A stretch of DNA of 8,576 nt from Saprospiraceae bacterium (GTDB taxonomy: Bacteria > Bacteroidota > Bacteroidia > Chitinophagales > Saprospiraceae): NCBI GenBank assembly GCA_016715465.1, contig JADKAA010000032.1, positions 1 to 8,576 of the forward strand, written 5' to 3'. Of this stretch, positions 1 through 7,061 are shown one piece after another. How positions within the stretch are numbered: position 1 is the first letter of the stretch; each line of letters begins with the position of its first letter. The position numbers and the translations under genes were made by a program. The notes below the pieces were generated by a model. That model had not been told where the DNA came from. It did no database searches and saw only the letters and a list, made by a program, of their open reading frames with translations.

Positions 1-1173
1 TGATATGGGAATGAAAATGAGTCTGAATCAAATGGATATGAATGTATTGATGTATCACTGAAATTACTGGCGAACTTAAACAAAAGAAGGACATAAAAAT
101 GGGAGATCGGAACCGGGAAATGGCCATTCCAATCATACCGTTAATAAATACGGCGGCTAATGCACTTTCCTGATATTGTTACGCTAAACTATGCCATGCT
201 CAAATCGCCGCATAAACAAATCTTCAAAAGATGCCCGTAAAGGAACTGAAATTTGAACTTACCGGAAACATGAATCGTTATGTATGGAGCTTGAATAACA
301 AAGTAGTTTCGAAGCGGATAAAATACTTATCAAAAAGGTGAAATCGTCAGGCTTGTTTTGTACAACGGTTCAATGATCCGCCACCCATGCACCTGCGGCT
401 CCATGACTTTCGTTTGCTGAACGGACAAGGCGATAATGTCACACTAAAAACGTGGTGGACATTATGCCAATGGAAACTGATACATTGGAATTTCATGCAA
501 ATGTGGAAGGTGATTAGTTTTCATTGCCATATTTTATATCATATGATGAGTGGAATGGGCAGAGTGTTTACATACAAATCAAGCTCCCAATCCATTAATG
601 CCAATCCCAAACTGGCACAACGCAAACTATTTGCAGACGACAGAAAAATGCACTTCATGTTTCAGAATGATCTTGCCACAAATGGGAATGACGGAGAATT
701 GATGTTTCAAAATACCCGTTGGAGCATTGGCAGCGAGTGGCGTTTAGGCTATCATGATATGCACGGCTACGAGACGGAAACACATATTGGCAGGTATTTG
801 GGGAAAATGCAATGGCTCATGCCATTTGTCAGGTTTGACTGGCGTTACAGAAAAATGGGTATTGATGAACAAAGAAAAAATCTCTTCGGACAGACAAACA
901 CAAAAGACAACAGGGCGGTATTAAGTGTTGGCGTAAATTATACATTGCCCATGCTGGTCCGTTTCAGGCTGAAATTTTTACGGATGGTATTTTTCGTTTA
1001 CAATTAATGAGGAAGACATTCCGGTAGCAAAAGGCTTCGTGCTGCTTTTATAGTTAACACCGACAAAGAATATATGGCGGGGCTTAACTATATTTTTAAA
1101 CCGCAGCTTCGCAGTGCGGACACACTATGACAGCGACATGGGCTTTGGTGCAGGGTTAACATTCTCCTATTAG
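1..1173 (+). CDS. multicopper oxidase (CopA-like) with C-terminal CopB-like domain, 5'-partial and multiply frameshifted
   Basis: This is the 3' part of a periplasmic multicopper oxidase of the copper-resistance type, which oxidises Cu(I) with O2. Spliced across frames, it shows a methionine-rich stretch (about 2-55), then a cupredoxin domain with a damaged HPMHLHGHDF copper motif (about 382-410). The type-1/trinuclear copper motif HCHILYHMMSGM is intact at 522-557, with Cys, His at +5 and axial Met at +10. After the usual end of such oxidases the chain continues for about 200 residues. This tail has alternating aromatic, strand-like sequence (for example WSIGSEWRLGYHDMHGYE, GVNYTLPML) and ends in DSDMGFGAGLTFSY and TAG at 1171. 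It resembles the CopB outer-membrane copper-binding family and similar fused tails in Bacteroidota oxidases; the CopB link is from memory. There are at least six indels or stops, the densest in the window, mostly before 520. The start lies upstream. Oxidase identity is sure; the tail's function is inferred. Confidence 0.85.
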
Positions 1174-1310
1174 ACAATGCAGGAAAGCAACCTATGACAG
1201 GATCCTGAAAATACGAACCGGGTATTGCACAAACAATATTGACTGTTCTTCAACCCCAACCACAGTAAGACTGTAACGATGAGAACTCGCAAATAAATTA
1301 AATCTCATTG

Positions 1311-1330
1311 AGCGGGACCTAAAACCCGCT
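1311..1330. repeat. short inverted repeat in the spacer after the oxidase gene
   Basis: A perfect 6-bp stem, AGCGGG with CCCGCT, encloses an 8-base loop. No T-run follows, so it is not a canonical intrinsic terminator. It may still be the transcript end of the oxidase gene, since nothing better is visible in 1174-1428. The rest of that spacer holds no open frame or promoter that I can support. Confidence 0.3.
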
Positions 1331-1428
1331 GCCGCATCACATCATTAGGGTATTGTACAGGAACTTATCTTGAGTGAATTTTATGAGAAGTTACTGTTGT
1401 CAGTCACTTACATGAAAATACATCCAGG

Positions 1429-2644
1429 ATGAAAAAAAGAAGGAACAAAGTTTCAGTAGCATTAAGTATTCTATTATTGCTGGCGTCTGCTGTCTGTACC
1501 GCACAAAACGTAGGTATTGGTACCACAGAACCACTGGCCAGGCTGCATGTGGTGGATAGCGCCGTGGTATTTAGCAGAGCAAATACAACATTAGAACCGT
1601 TCACAGATCCTCCAATACAAGGACCGGGTATCCGTATGATGTGGTATCCCGGAAAAGCAGCTTTCAGGGCCGGTGGTGCTACTACTAACCAATGGGATAA
1701 AGATAGTATTGGGGTTTACTCTATCGCGTTGGGTTACAGTCCTAAAGCAGTTGGAGCGGTTACCTTCAGCGCAGGGTTTAATACCATAGCAAGGGCGATT
1801 TCTCCACCAGTATGGGAAATGCAACAAGTGCAAGGGGTAATAACTCTACCAGTATGGGAAGCCTAACAAGAGCCATTGGTAATTCATCCACCAGTATGGG
1901 AAGCGAAACTACCGCTTTAGGTGACTTTTCTGCCAGTATAGGAATTGGCACAATTGCCAAGGGAAGGGGTACAATTGCAGCTGGTTCGTGGAATGATGAT
2001 ACTGATAATCCATTTTCGGCTACCACAAACCCAACGGACAGGATATTCCAAATTGGCAATGGCAGTAGCAATTCCGTCCGCAGCAATGCAGTAACCGTTT
2101 TGCGTAATGGCAATACAGGCATCGGTGTACTCAACCCGGGTTTTATCCTTGATGTAAATGGGAGAATTCGCCTGCGGTCAAGCAACAGTTTAAGCGCCGG
2201 CATCAACCTCAATAATGATGCAAATTCGGACATTGCTGCATTTATGGGCATGCGGTCAACAGATAATGAAGTGGGCTTTTACGGATATACAGGTACAGCA
2301 GGTTGGCGATTATTGGTTAACACCACTACGGGAGATGCCTGGATGCAGGGCACGTTAACCCAAAACAGCGATATCCGTTTGAAAAAGATATTAAGCCGTT
2401 AACGCATACACTGGCCGCCATTCAGCAGTTGAAAGGATATTCGTATCACTGGAAGGACCCGAATAACCCCGATGAACAAATAGGATTACTGGCGCAGGAG
2501 TTGCAAAAAGTATATCCTCAACTGGTAAAAGAAAATGATCGGGGAGATTTGAGCGTCAACTACAGCGGCATGGTGCCGGTATTGCTGGAGGCCATTAAAG
2601 AACTGCAACAAAGAGTAGCCCAGTTAGAGGAAAAACTAAAATGA
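1429..2644 (+). CDS. secreted tail-fibre-like protein with YadA-head repeats and C-terminal S74 chaperone domain (two frameshifts)
   Basis: This is a predicted exported trimeric fibre protein of about 404 residues. A signal peptide covers residues 1-25 (basic MKKRRNK, hydrophobic core, cut near TA-Q). The mature start NVGIGTTEP is the usual opening of Bacteroidota tail-fibre-domain proteins, and a second GIGVLNPGFILDVNG motif lies near 2117. The middle carries 14-residue YadA-head-type repeats (STSMGxxTxAxG, about 1710-1960). The C-terminus is an S74 intramolecular chaperone: SDIRLK, with Ser at 2367 and Lys at 2382 in the spacing of the known Ser/Lys self-cleavage dyad, then GLLAQELQKVYPQLV, and a terminal coiled coil (IKELQQRVAQLEEKLK). 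Two single-base losses break the frame: a G run at 1793-1795 and an A run before 2388. Restoring one base at each gives a continuous protein. The family is secure; whether it is a surface adhesin or has another role is unknown. Confidence 0.88.
1806..1902 (+). repeat. 42-bp tandem repeats encoding YadA-head units
   Basis: The 13-mer ACCAGTATGGGAA recurs exactly at 1806, 1848 and 1890, a constant 42-base step, which is 14 codons. Diverged units continue on both sides (SIALG near 1720, SASIG near 1935). The unit corresponds to one turn of a YadA-type left-handed beta-roll. Near-identity at DNA level suggests recent duplication or gene-conversion upkeep. Confidence 0.75.
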
Positions 2645-2687
2645 GTTACTGTAATTTATAACCGCTTAGATATGCAATCTATGTCCA

Positions 2688-2720
2688 GGTTCGTGACCCC
2701 ACGAACCATTTTAATTTTGT
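2688..2720 (+). terminator. rho-independent terminator after the S74-domain gene
   Basis: A perfect 8-bp stem, GGTTCGTG with CACGAACC, encloses an ACCC loop at 2688-2707 and is followed by the T-rich tail ATTTTAATTTTG. It lies 44 bases after the stop at 2644 on the same strand and separates that gene from the next. The T-rich tail also contains TAATTTTG (2712-2719), which fits the Bacteroidota -7 consensus TAnnTTTG. Confidence 0.8.
2712..2719 (+). promoter_or_regulatory. possible Bacteroidota -7 element
   Basis: TAATTTTG matches TAnnTTTG, 86 bases before the GTG of the following small gene. No clear -33 TTTG lies upstream, because the site overlaps the terminator stem and tail. The match may be chance within the T-rich tail. 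Confidence 0.25.
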
Positions 2721-2804
2721 CTAAATTGGATTCAGAAAACTCGAACCTGAGCTTTGAAATACTTCAAGGTTCTCATTTAGTACCAGCAAATTAAAAAAGC
2801 GATT

Positions 2805-3137
2805 GTGAAAATTGAATTATTATTTTTAACAATAATAGTTATAGTGACTATAAGCATTTCATGCATTCAGGGAGACAGAATAAAGCCTGTATTCATAAAT
2901 GAATTGAACAAAGACACAATAATCAATATCAAAACCTCTGCAACTTACCCAACGACATTGAAAATTGCTATTAAAGGTACGGCTAATGATAGCTTTATCA
3001 TATCAGGATTCAAAATCAAGGGTGGCAAAGTTGATACTTTCTGGCATACAGACTGGTATAAAAAAACAATCACAATAAACTACCAGGCATATAAAGCCAC
3101 AAAAGGAAAACTAACAATGAAATGTTTATTATATTAA
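2805..3137 (+). CDS. small exported hypothetical protein
   Basis: This is a 110-residue protein that I do not assign to a named family. The GTG start is chosen because it precedes a classic export signal: K-I-E then a hydrophobic run at residues 5-18 (LLFLTIIVIVTISI), ending in SISC at residue 20. That could be a poor lipobox (Ser rather than Leu at -3), so it may be a lipoprotein. The mature part is rich in beta-strand-like Thr/Ile/Lys sequence (TLKIAIKGTANDSFIISGFKIKGGKVDTFW), which suggests a small beta-sandwich. It follows a terminator and is probably transcribed on its own. The intact frame in an indel-prone window supports a real gene. No recognised catalytic residues. Confidence 0.6.
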   Translation: MKIELLFLTIIVIVTISISCIQGDRIKPVFINELNKDTIINIKTSATYPTTLKIAIKGTANDSFIISGFKIKGGKVDTFWHTDWYKKTITINYQAYKATKGKLTMKCLLY

Positions 3138-3273
3138 ATGTTAACAAATAAAATGTTTGCATACTTTGGTTTGTGCTTAAGGCTTATTAACCCAAATAAA
3201 ATTTATACCCTCGACTGTCACTACATGACAGGAAAACAGCCTGAAAATAACTACAAAGCAAACTGCAAATGAA

Positions 3274-3754
3274 ATGGACTACATTATAAAGGATAAAAAA
3301 CTGGAATTGAAATACGAGCCGGGTAAAGGTTCCTGGACCTATCATTTGCAAATACCCAATACCAAAAATATAAAAAGGCAAATGGGGTGACATTAAAGTC
3401 TCCGGGTATATTGATGACTACAAAATTGAATCGAAGAACCTTGCCCCAATGAAAGGAAAGGATAAACTTTTAGCAGTAAACGGTACCATCAGGAAAGCCA
3501 TTAACAAAAGCGGTGGGGATAAAGTAACCGTTACACTTTACCTGCTGACAAACAAAGAACAGGTAAACAAAAAACAGATCCTGGAAACGTTTAAAGAGTC
3601 CGGTGTTTTAACAGCATTCCGGCAACTATCGAAAGAGAAGCAAAAAGAAATTATTGAAGATATTTTAGTTCAAATTCCTGAAGAAAAACAAATTCAAAAA
3701 ATTGTCAGCTACCTGGAACAATTAAGTAAATACGTTGATACAAACAATCAATAA
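3274..3754 (+). CDS. DUF1905 / YdeI-OmpD-associated family protein (one frameshift)
   Basis: This is a cytoplasmic protein of about 159 residues after joining two frames. The first part (ATG 3274, MDYIIKDKKLELKYEPGKGS, then WTYHLQIPNT) and the continuation (KWGDIKVSGYIDDYKIESKN, then LAPMKGKDKLLAVNGTIRKA) form the DUF1905 beta-barrel. The C-terminal part (LSKEKQKEIIEDILVQIPEE followed by KQIQKIVSYLEQL) is the helical YdeI/OmdA-type tail, usually annotated bacteriocin-resistance or OmpD-associated. Biochemical function is not established. The shift sits in the A run at 3372-3376, where one extra A sends the first frame to TGA at 3388; dropping one A restores the family sequence. An internal ATG at 3449 opens the long downstream frame but would remove half of the DUF1905 domain, so I reject it as the start. 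Confidence 0.8.
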
Positions 3755-3760
3755 GCTTCC

Positions 3761-4130
3761 TTAATTAACCCGGAACGTAATTCCATCCAGTGAAACAAAT
3801 AGGTTGCTCTAGCTACCCATCAGTTGCACATTGCCGTTGGCTTTTACACCCAGCCGGGCAAAGCCGAGGCCTGATACAACCGTGAAGATGAAAGGCCAGC
3901 AGGCAACAGGCGGTTTTGCACTACTGGGGCAGACGGAAGCGGTGTTTCAGCAACTGTAACATTTCTCCAGATTGTTCGGGCAGGACAAGCAACTTTCGAC
4001 TAATTACCAAATCATCAACTTTTAATTCTATTTTCATTATCAGTTGGCCGGGCTGGACCGGATCCTATTTCCCCAGCAGCACAAAGCTTTCGGCCGTTAG
4101 CTGCTTTTATGATGACGACTTAACAAAAAA
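3761..4130 (-). pseudogene. decayed or error-broken minus-strand reading frame, unrecognised
   Basis: The 397-base gap between the neighbouring + strand genes holds no convincing + gene. On the minus strand, a protein-like reading runs QLTAESFVLLGK, stop, DPVQPGQLIMKIELKVDDL and on to SGEMLQLLKHRF. A one-base shift near 3920 then gives FTVVSGLGFARLGVKANGNV, with one in-frame TAG, ending FVSLDGITFRVN and TAA at 3761. An ATG lies at 4037-4035. The amphipathic, low-bias composition looks coding, but two stops and a shift are needed. It would be the only minus-strand gene here, and I do not recognise a family. It could be a true pseudogene, an error-damaged gene, or chance. Confidence 0.3.
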
Positions 4131-4151
4131 TAATATTTAACGAAATAAATA

Positions 4152-4406
4152 ATGACAAACAAAGACCTTTCTGAATTCACGGACGAAGAATTATTAGCCG
4201 AAGCAAAAAAAATGAAATCATTTTCCATTACCAATGCTTTGTTTATTGGATTTTTAGTTGGTGTTGTATTTTACAGTATTGTTAAAAACAGTTGGGGAAT
4301 GCTTACATTAATCCCTTTATATTTTATCTACAAAATGGTTAATGACCCGAAAAATAAAAGAAGTAAAGACCTGGAAGAATTATTAAAAGAACGAAAGTTA
4401 AACTAA
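4152..4406 (+). CDS. small two-helix membrane protein
   Basis: This is an intact 84-residue protein. An acidic, helical N-terminus (LSEFTDEELLAEAKKMKS) precedes two membrane helices, about residues 26-44 (ITNALFIGFLVGVVFYSIV) and 48-63 (WGMLTLIPLYFIYKMV). A charged tail follows (KNKRSKDLEELLKERKLN). Related small proteins are common in Chitinophagaceae and are sometimes labelled FUSC-like in databases. I see only the hairpin-in-membrane architecture and no functional motif. The start is the first ATG of the frame, with no strong Shine-Dalgarno sequence, as is usual in the phylum. It probably sits in the inner membrane with both ends cytoplasmic. Confidence 0.65.
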   Translation: MTNKDLSEFTDEELLAEAKKMKSFSITNALFIGFLVGVVFYSIVKNSWGMLTLIPLYFIYKMVNDPKNKRSKDLEELLKERKLN

Positions 4407-4466
4407 CCAATAATTGAAGATGAATACTTATTGTTCTGAAATGTTCGATAGTTTGCAGTCGAAATA

Positions 4467-4546
4467 TGTCTCGTCCTGAAATAGGTTGACTATAAAACAA
4501 TCATTTTATGGACTTAAAAGAACAGATTATTAAGGAATACCTCTAG
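4467..4546 (+). mobile_element. possible insertion-sequence end with transposase N-terminus remnant
   Basis: TGTCTCGTCCTGAAATAGG at 4467 resembles the left ends of Bacteroidota IS elements, judged from memory. It is followed 41 bases later by ATG at 4508 opening MDLKEQIIKEYL, then TAG at 4544 and a further TGA. That peptide matches the start of IS3-type OrfA helix-turn-helix transposases. No continuation of the transposase and no matching inverted end is visible in the window. This suggests a solo end or a heavily deleted element rather than an active one. The remainder of 4407-4634 shows nothing else I can support. Confidence 0.35.
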
Positions 4547-4634
4547 AAAGGCTGACAGTTCGCAATGACCATGCCATCGAAAATGCTTCAACCTAACCAA
4601 CATCCGGCAAACACGAAATTGATAAAAAATAATC

Positions 4635-5173
4635 ATGACAAATAACAACGATATAGAAATTCCACAACTAAATTTTAACGAAGAGGGAGAGTTGATCATA
4701 ACAGCATCCCCCGCTTCATCTAAACACGACTTTGACTTTTATGAAGGCAAATGGAAACTGCATAATAAAAAAATAAAAGACCGTTTAGACAACTGTACCG
4801 AATGGACAACATTTGAATCAACCCAGGAAATGTACCGGGTGTTAAATGGAATTGGCAATATTGACAATTACCTGGCCACATTGACGGTGTGCCCTTTGAG
4901 GGCATGTCGGTAAGACTTTTCAACCCGGCAACAAGATTATGGAGCATTTACTGGGCTGACTCTGCTGAAGGAATATTACAACCACCGGTGGTAGGTTCAT
5001 TTGAAAATAATAGGGGCCATTTTTTCACAAAGATATTTTTTAAGGAAAAGAAAATAGTAGTTGCATTTCGCTGGGACGTTAGCGACAAAGAAAACCCAGT
5101 TTGGAGCCAGGCATTTTCAGCTGACAATGGAAAAACCTGGGAATGGAACTGGTATAATATTTCAGCAGAATAA
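4635..5173 (+). CDS. conserved soluble hypothetical protein, calycin-like (one frameshift)
   Basis: This is a protein of about 179 residues after repair. The first frame gives HDFDFYEGKWKLHNKKIKDR, NCTEWTTFESTQEMYRVLNG and IGNIDNYLAT. The second continues DGVPFEGMSVRLFNPATRLW, SIYWADSAEGILQPPVVGSF and WSQAFSADNGKTWEWNWYNI. The repeated pattern of W/F-rich strands with FDFYEGKWKLHN at the front and KTWEWNW at the end recalls lipocalin/calycin-like, DUF1579-like barrels that bind small hydrophobic ligands; this is a fold-level guess. No signal peptide, so probably cytoplasmic. The frame breaks at 4881-4882, where ACATTGACGG probably lost one T (ATFDGVPFEG). The second half on its own has an internal ATG at 4889, but the first half clearly belongs to the same protein. 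Confidence 0.7.
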
Positions 5174-5299
5174 GATAAATCTGCCTGCAGTCTGACAACC
5201 GGGAAAGAACAACCAACAGCTACTATAAACGCTGTAAAAACTGGCTGACATCTTCCCTATTTTACCCCTTTCCCGTAAACCCCTCCCGCCGGTCCTTCG

Positions 5300-5307
5300 T
5301 ATATTTG
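5300..5307 (+). promoter_or_regulatory. Bacteroidota -7 promoter element of mnmA
   Basis: TATATTTG is an exact match to TAnnTTTG and ends 20 bases before the mnmA ATG, leaving a short leader. No clean -33 TTTG is seen about 20 bases upstream, so the call rests on the -7 box and its position. Confidence 0.55.
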
Positions 5308-5327
5308 CCCCTTGAATTTTAGCGACT

Positions 5328-6455
5328 ATGAGTAAGAAAGGAAAAGTGCTGGTGGCCATGAGCGGCGGTATCGACAGTACCGTTACAGCCCTGATGCTCA
5401 ATGCGGAAGGCTACGAAGTGGTCGGCATCACCATGAAAACATGGGATTACATGGCCAGTGGGGGCAGCAAAAAGAAACAGGCTGTTGTAATCTTGACTCC
5501 TTCAACGATGCGAGACAGGCAGCGGTGGAGCATGGCTTTGCACATTATATACTCGACATACGGGAAGAGTTTGGTGATTTTGTGATCGAGAATTTTGTAG
5601 AAGAATACCTGGCCGGCCGCACCCCCAACCCCTGTGTACTCTGTAATACGCATATCAAATGGCGGGCTTTATTAAAAAGAGCCGATGCCCTGGGCTGTGA
5701 ATTTATTGCCACAGGACACTATGCCAAAATAAGACAGCATGACAATGGACGCTTTGTGGTCAGTAAAGCCATTGATGATACCAAGGACCAGAGTTATGTG
5801 CTATGGGGATTGCAACAAGATCTCCTGAGCAGAACATTACTGCCACTGGGACCTTACCGTAAAACAGAGATCCGCCAGATGGCGCATGATTTTGGATATC
5901 CTGAACTGGCAAAAAAGAATGAAAGCTATGAGATCTGTTTTGTGCCGGACAATGATTACCGCGGCTTCCTGAAAAGAAGAGTGGATGGACTGGAAGAAAG
6001 AGTGGCCGGTGGCAACTTCATTGATAAAAATGGTAAGATTCTGGGGCGGCATAAAGGCTATCCTTTTTTATACGATCGGGCAACGTAAGGGACTAGACAT
6101 AGCAATGGGAAGACCCGTTTTCGTGACAAAAATTGATCCTGACAATAACACGGTGATGCTGGGCGATGAAGAGGACCTGGAGCAAAATGAAATGATAGTG
6201 AGTAAGCTGAATTTAATAAAATATGACAGCATCACCCCTGGTATGGAAGCAGTAACAAGATCCGTTACAAAAGACAAGGGTAGCCTGTCCACAATTTATC
6301 CTGAAGGCGGGGTTATGAAAGTGCGATTTTACGAAAATGCAAAAGGCATTGCACCGGGACAAAGTGCCGTTTTTTATGAAGGGGATGATGTGATTGGCGG
6401 GGGGTATAAGACAGAGAGGGATGCTGAACGCTTAAAGCCTAACGCTGAACGCTGA
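5328..6455 (+). CDS. mnmA: tRNA-specific 2-thiouridylase MnmA (two frameshifts)
   Basis: MnmA uses ATP to adenylate U34 of the Lys, Glu and Gln tRNAs and inserts sulfur, making the 2-thio part of s2U34 for accurate decoding. About 375 residues, the normal family length. Visible are the PP-loop SGGIDS (residues 12-17), the nucleophile motif NPCVLCN (Cys codon 5633-5635, about residue 103), the tRNA-binding and ATGHYA region, and the second catalytic Cys in YEICFVPD (codon 5936-5938, about residue 204). YTIGQRKGLDIA and the beta-barrel ending APGQSAVFYEGDDVIGGGY follow. Two homopolymer errors break it: one A too few in the run 5469-5473, and one T too many in the run 6064-6069. All catalytic residues are kept, so the gene is surely functional in the organism. 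The last residues, DAERLKPNAER, and the stop are coded by a repeat array and look like an acquired tail. Confidence 0.95.
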
Positions 6456-6480
6456 AGGCCTGGTGCATAAAGCTGAAAGC
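6422..6480 (+). repeat. upstream repeat array of the four-helix-bundle cassette
   Basis: A cluster of short related words: GCTGAACGC at 6423 and 6444, GCTGAAGGC at 6451, GCTTAAAGC at 6430 and GCTGAAAGC at 6472. The first part is read as the last codons and TGA of mnmA. Two words have exact reverse complements in the downstream array (GCTTTAAGC, GCTTTCAGC), so the two arrays could pair around the gene between them. Confidence 0.7.
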
Positions 6481-6499
6481 AATACAGAATACAAGATCC

Positions 6500-6856
6500 A
6501 TGAGGGATTATAAAAAATATGATGTTTGGATAAAAGCACATGAGCTGGTTCTGTTCGTGTATAAAGAAGTGATCCCCGGTTTTCCAAAATCAGAACAATT
6601 TGAACTGGTTTCCCAAATCAAAAGAGCGGTCTATTCCATACCGATGAATATAGCAGAAGGATGTGGAAGAAATTCAGATAAAGATTTTGTTCATTTCCTG
6701 GATATAGCATTAGGTTCAGCCCATGAGCTGGAGTATTGCGGCTTATTAGGAGCAGACCTGGGATTCATTAAGAAAGCAAACGTTGATCCGCTGAATACAA
6801 GGGTGAATGAGGTGAAAGCCAAACTAATCAACCTCATCAAAGCCATCAGAAAATAG
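6500..6856 (+). CDS. four-helix-bundle protein (S23 / 23S rRNA intervening-sequence type)
   Basis: This is an intact 118-residue protein of the four-helix-bundle family (TIGR02436/PF05635), first known from ORFs inside intervening sequences of 23S rRNA genes and related to Avd of diversity-generating retroelements. Family marks in order: YDVWIKAHELVLFVYKEV (helix 1), FPKSEQFELVSQIKRAVYSI (helix 2), PMNIAEGCGRNSDKDFVHFL (the SIPxNIAEGxGR signature), then IALGSAHELEYCGLLGADLG (helix 3) and a charged last helix to the stop. These proteins form basic-surfaced pentamers thought to bind nucleic acid; the molecular job is not established. It sits 44 bases after mnmA, shares its direction and probably its transcript, and lies between two complementary repeat arrays. 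It is not in an rRNA gene, and no reverse transcriptase or variable repeat is nearby. One of the few long genes here with no indel. Confidence 0.9.
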   Translation: MRDYKKYDVWIKAHELVLFVYKEVIPGFPKSEQFELVSQIKRAVYSIPMNIAEGCGRNSDKDFVHFLDIALGSAHELEYCGLLGADLGFIKKANVDPLNTRVNEVKAKLINLIKAIRK

Positions 6857-6862
6857 GATCCC

Positions 6863-6949
6863 CCGCTTTAAGCTTTTCGCTTTCAGCATTTCGCCTTAAG
6901 CTTTTTAACCATCCGCTTTAAGCCTTTTGCATTCAGCATTAAGCCTTTA
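6863..6949 (+). repeat. downstream repeat array of the four-helix-bundle cassette
   Basis: Two degenerate direct units start with CCGCTTTAAGC at 6863 and 6913, a 50-base step. Each continues with a TTCAGCATT motif (6882 and 6932) and an AAGC motif. The words GCTTTAAGC (6865, 6915) and GCTTTCAGC (6879-6887) are exact reverse complements of words in the array before the gene. Confidence 0.7.
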
Positions 6950-6983
6950 TCTGCAATAAAGCGAAATAAAATACGTTCTAAAC

Positions 6984-7010
6984 CGGGGAGTTATGTTTCC
7001 CCGTTTTTTG
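6984..7010 (+). terminator. rho-independent terminator after the four-helix-bundle gene
   Basis: Stem CGGGGA (6984-6989) with TCCCCG (6998-7003), an 8-base loop, then six T residues at 7004-7009. It closes the transcript of the S23 gene and, as no other terminator is seen, probably that of mnmA too. It lies outside the repeat array. Confidence 0.85.
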
Positions 7011-7061
7011 TTTGTAGATTTATTCGTCAATTTTGTATCCGTGAACAAAGAAAAACCACTT

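Noticed and set aside
1778..2251. A 157-codon minus-strand frame rich in Leu, Pro and Val
   Set aside because: It is the antisense shadow of the YadA-head repeats and S74-type gene, which explain this stretch fully.
1429..2644. Prophage, because of the tail-fibre S74 domain
   Set aside because: The protein has a signal peptide and no phage structural, lysis or integrase genes are near. Such proteins are common on Bacteroidota chromosomes.
3916..4140. A 74-codon + strand frame beginning MHYWGRRKRCFSN
   Set aside because: Composition is rich in Ser/Cys with no family-like pattern; the minus strand over the same bases reads more like protein.
5469..5473. Programmed frameshift at the A run in mnmA
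   Set aside because: MnmA is not known to use recoding, a second shift occurs at 6064-6069, and similar shifts hit unrelated genes here, so sequence error is simpler.
6422..6949. CRISPR array or diversity-generating retroelement around the S23 gene
   Set aside because: The repeats are short, degenerate and have no regular unique spacers. There is no reverse transcriptase and no template/variable repeat pair, so the Avd-like relation alone does not make a DGR.
6422..6949. A true 23S rRNA intervening sequence
   Set aside because: The flanks are mnmA and a lipoprotein gene; no rRNA sequence is present in the window.
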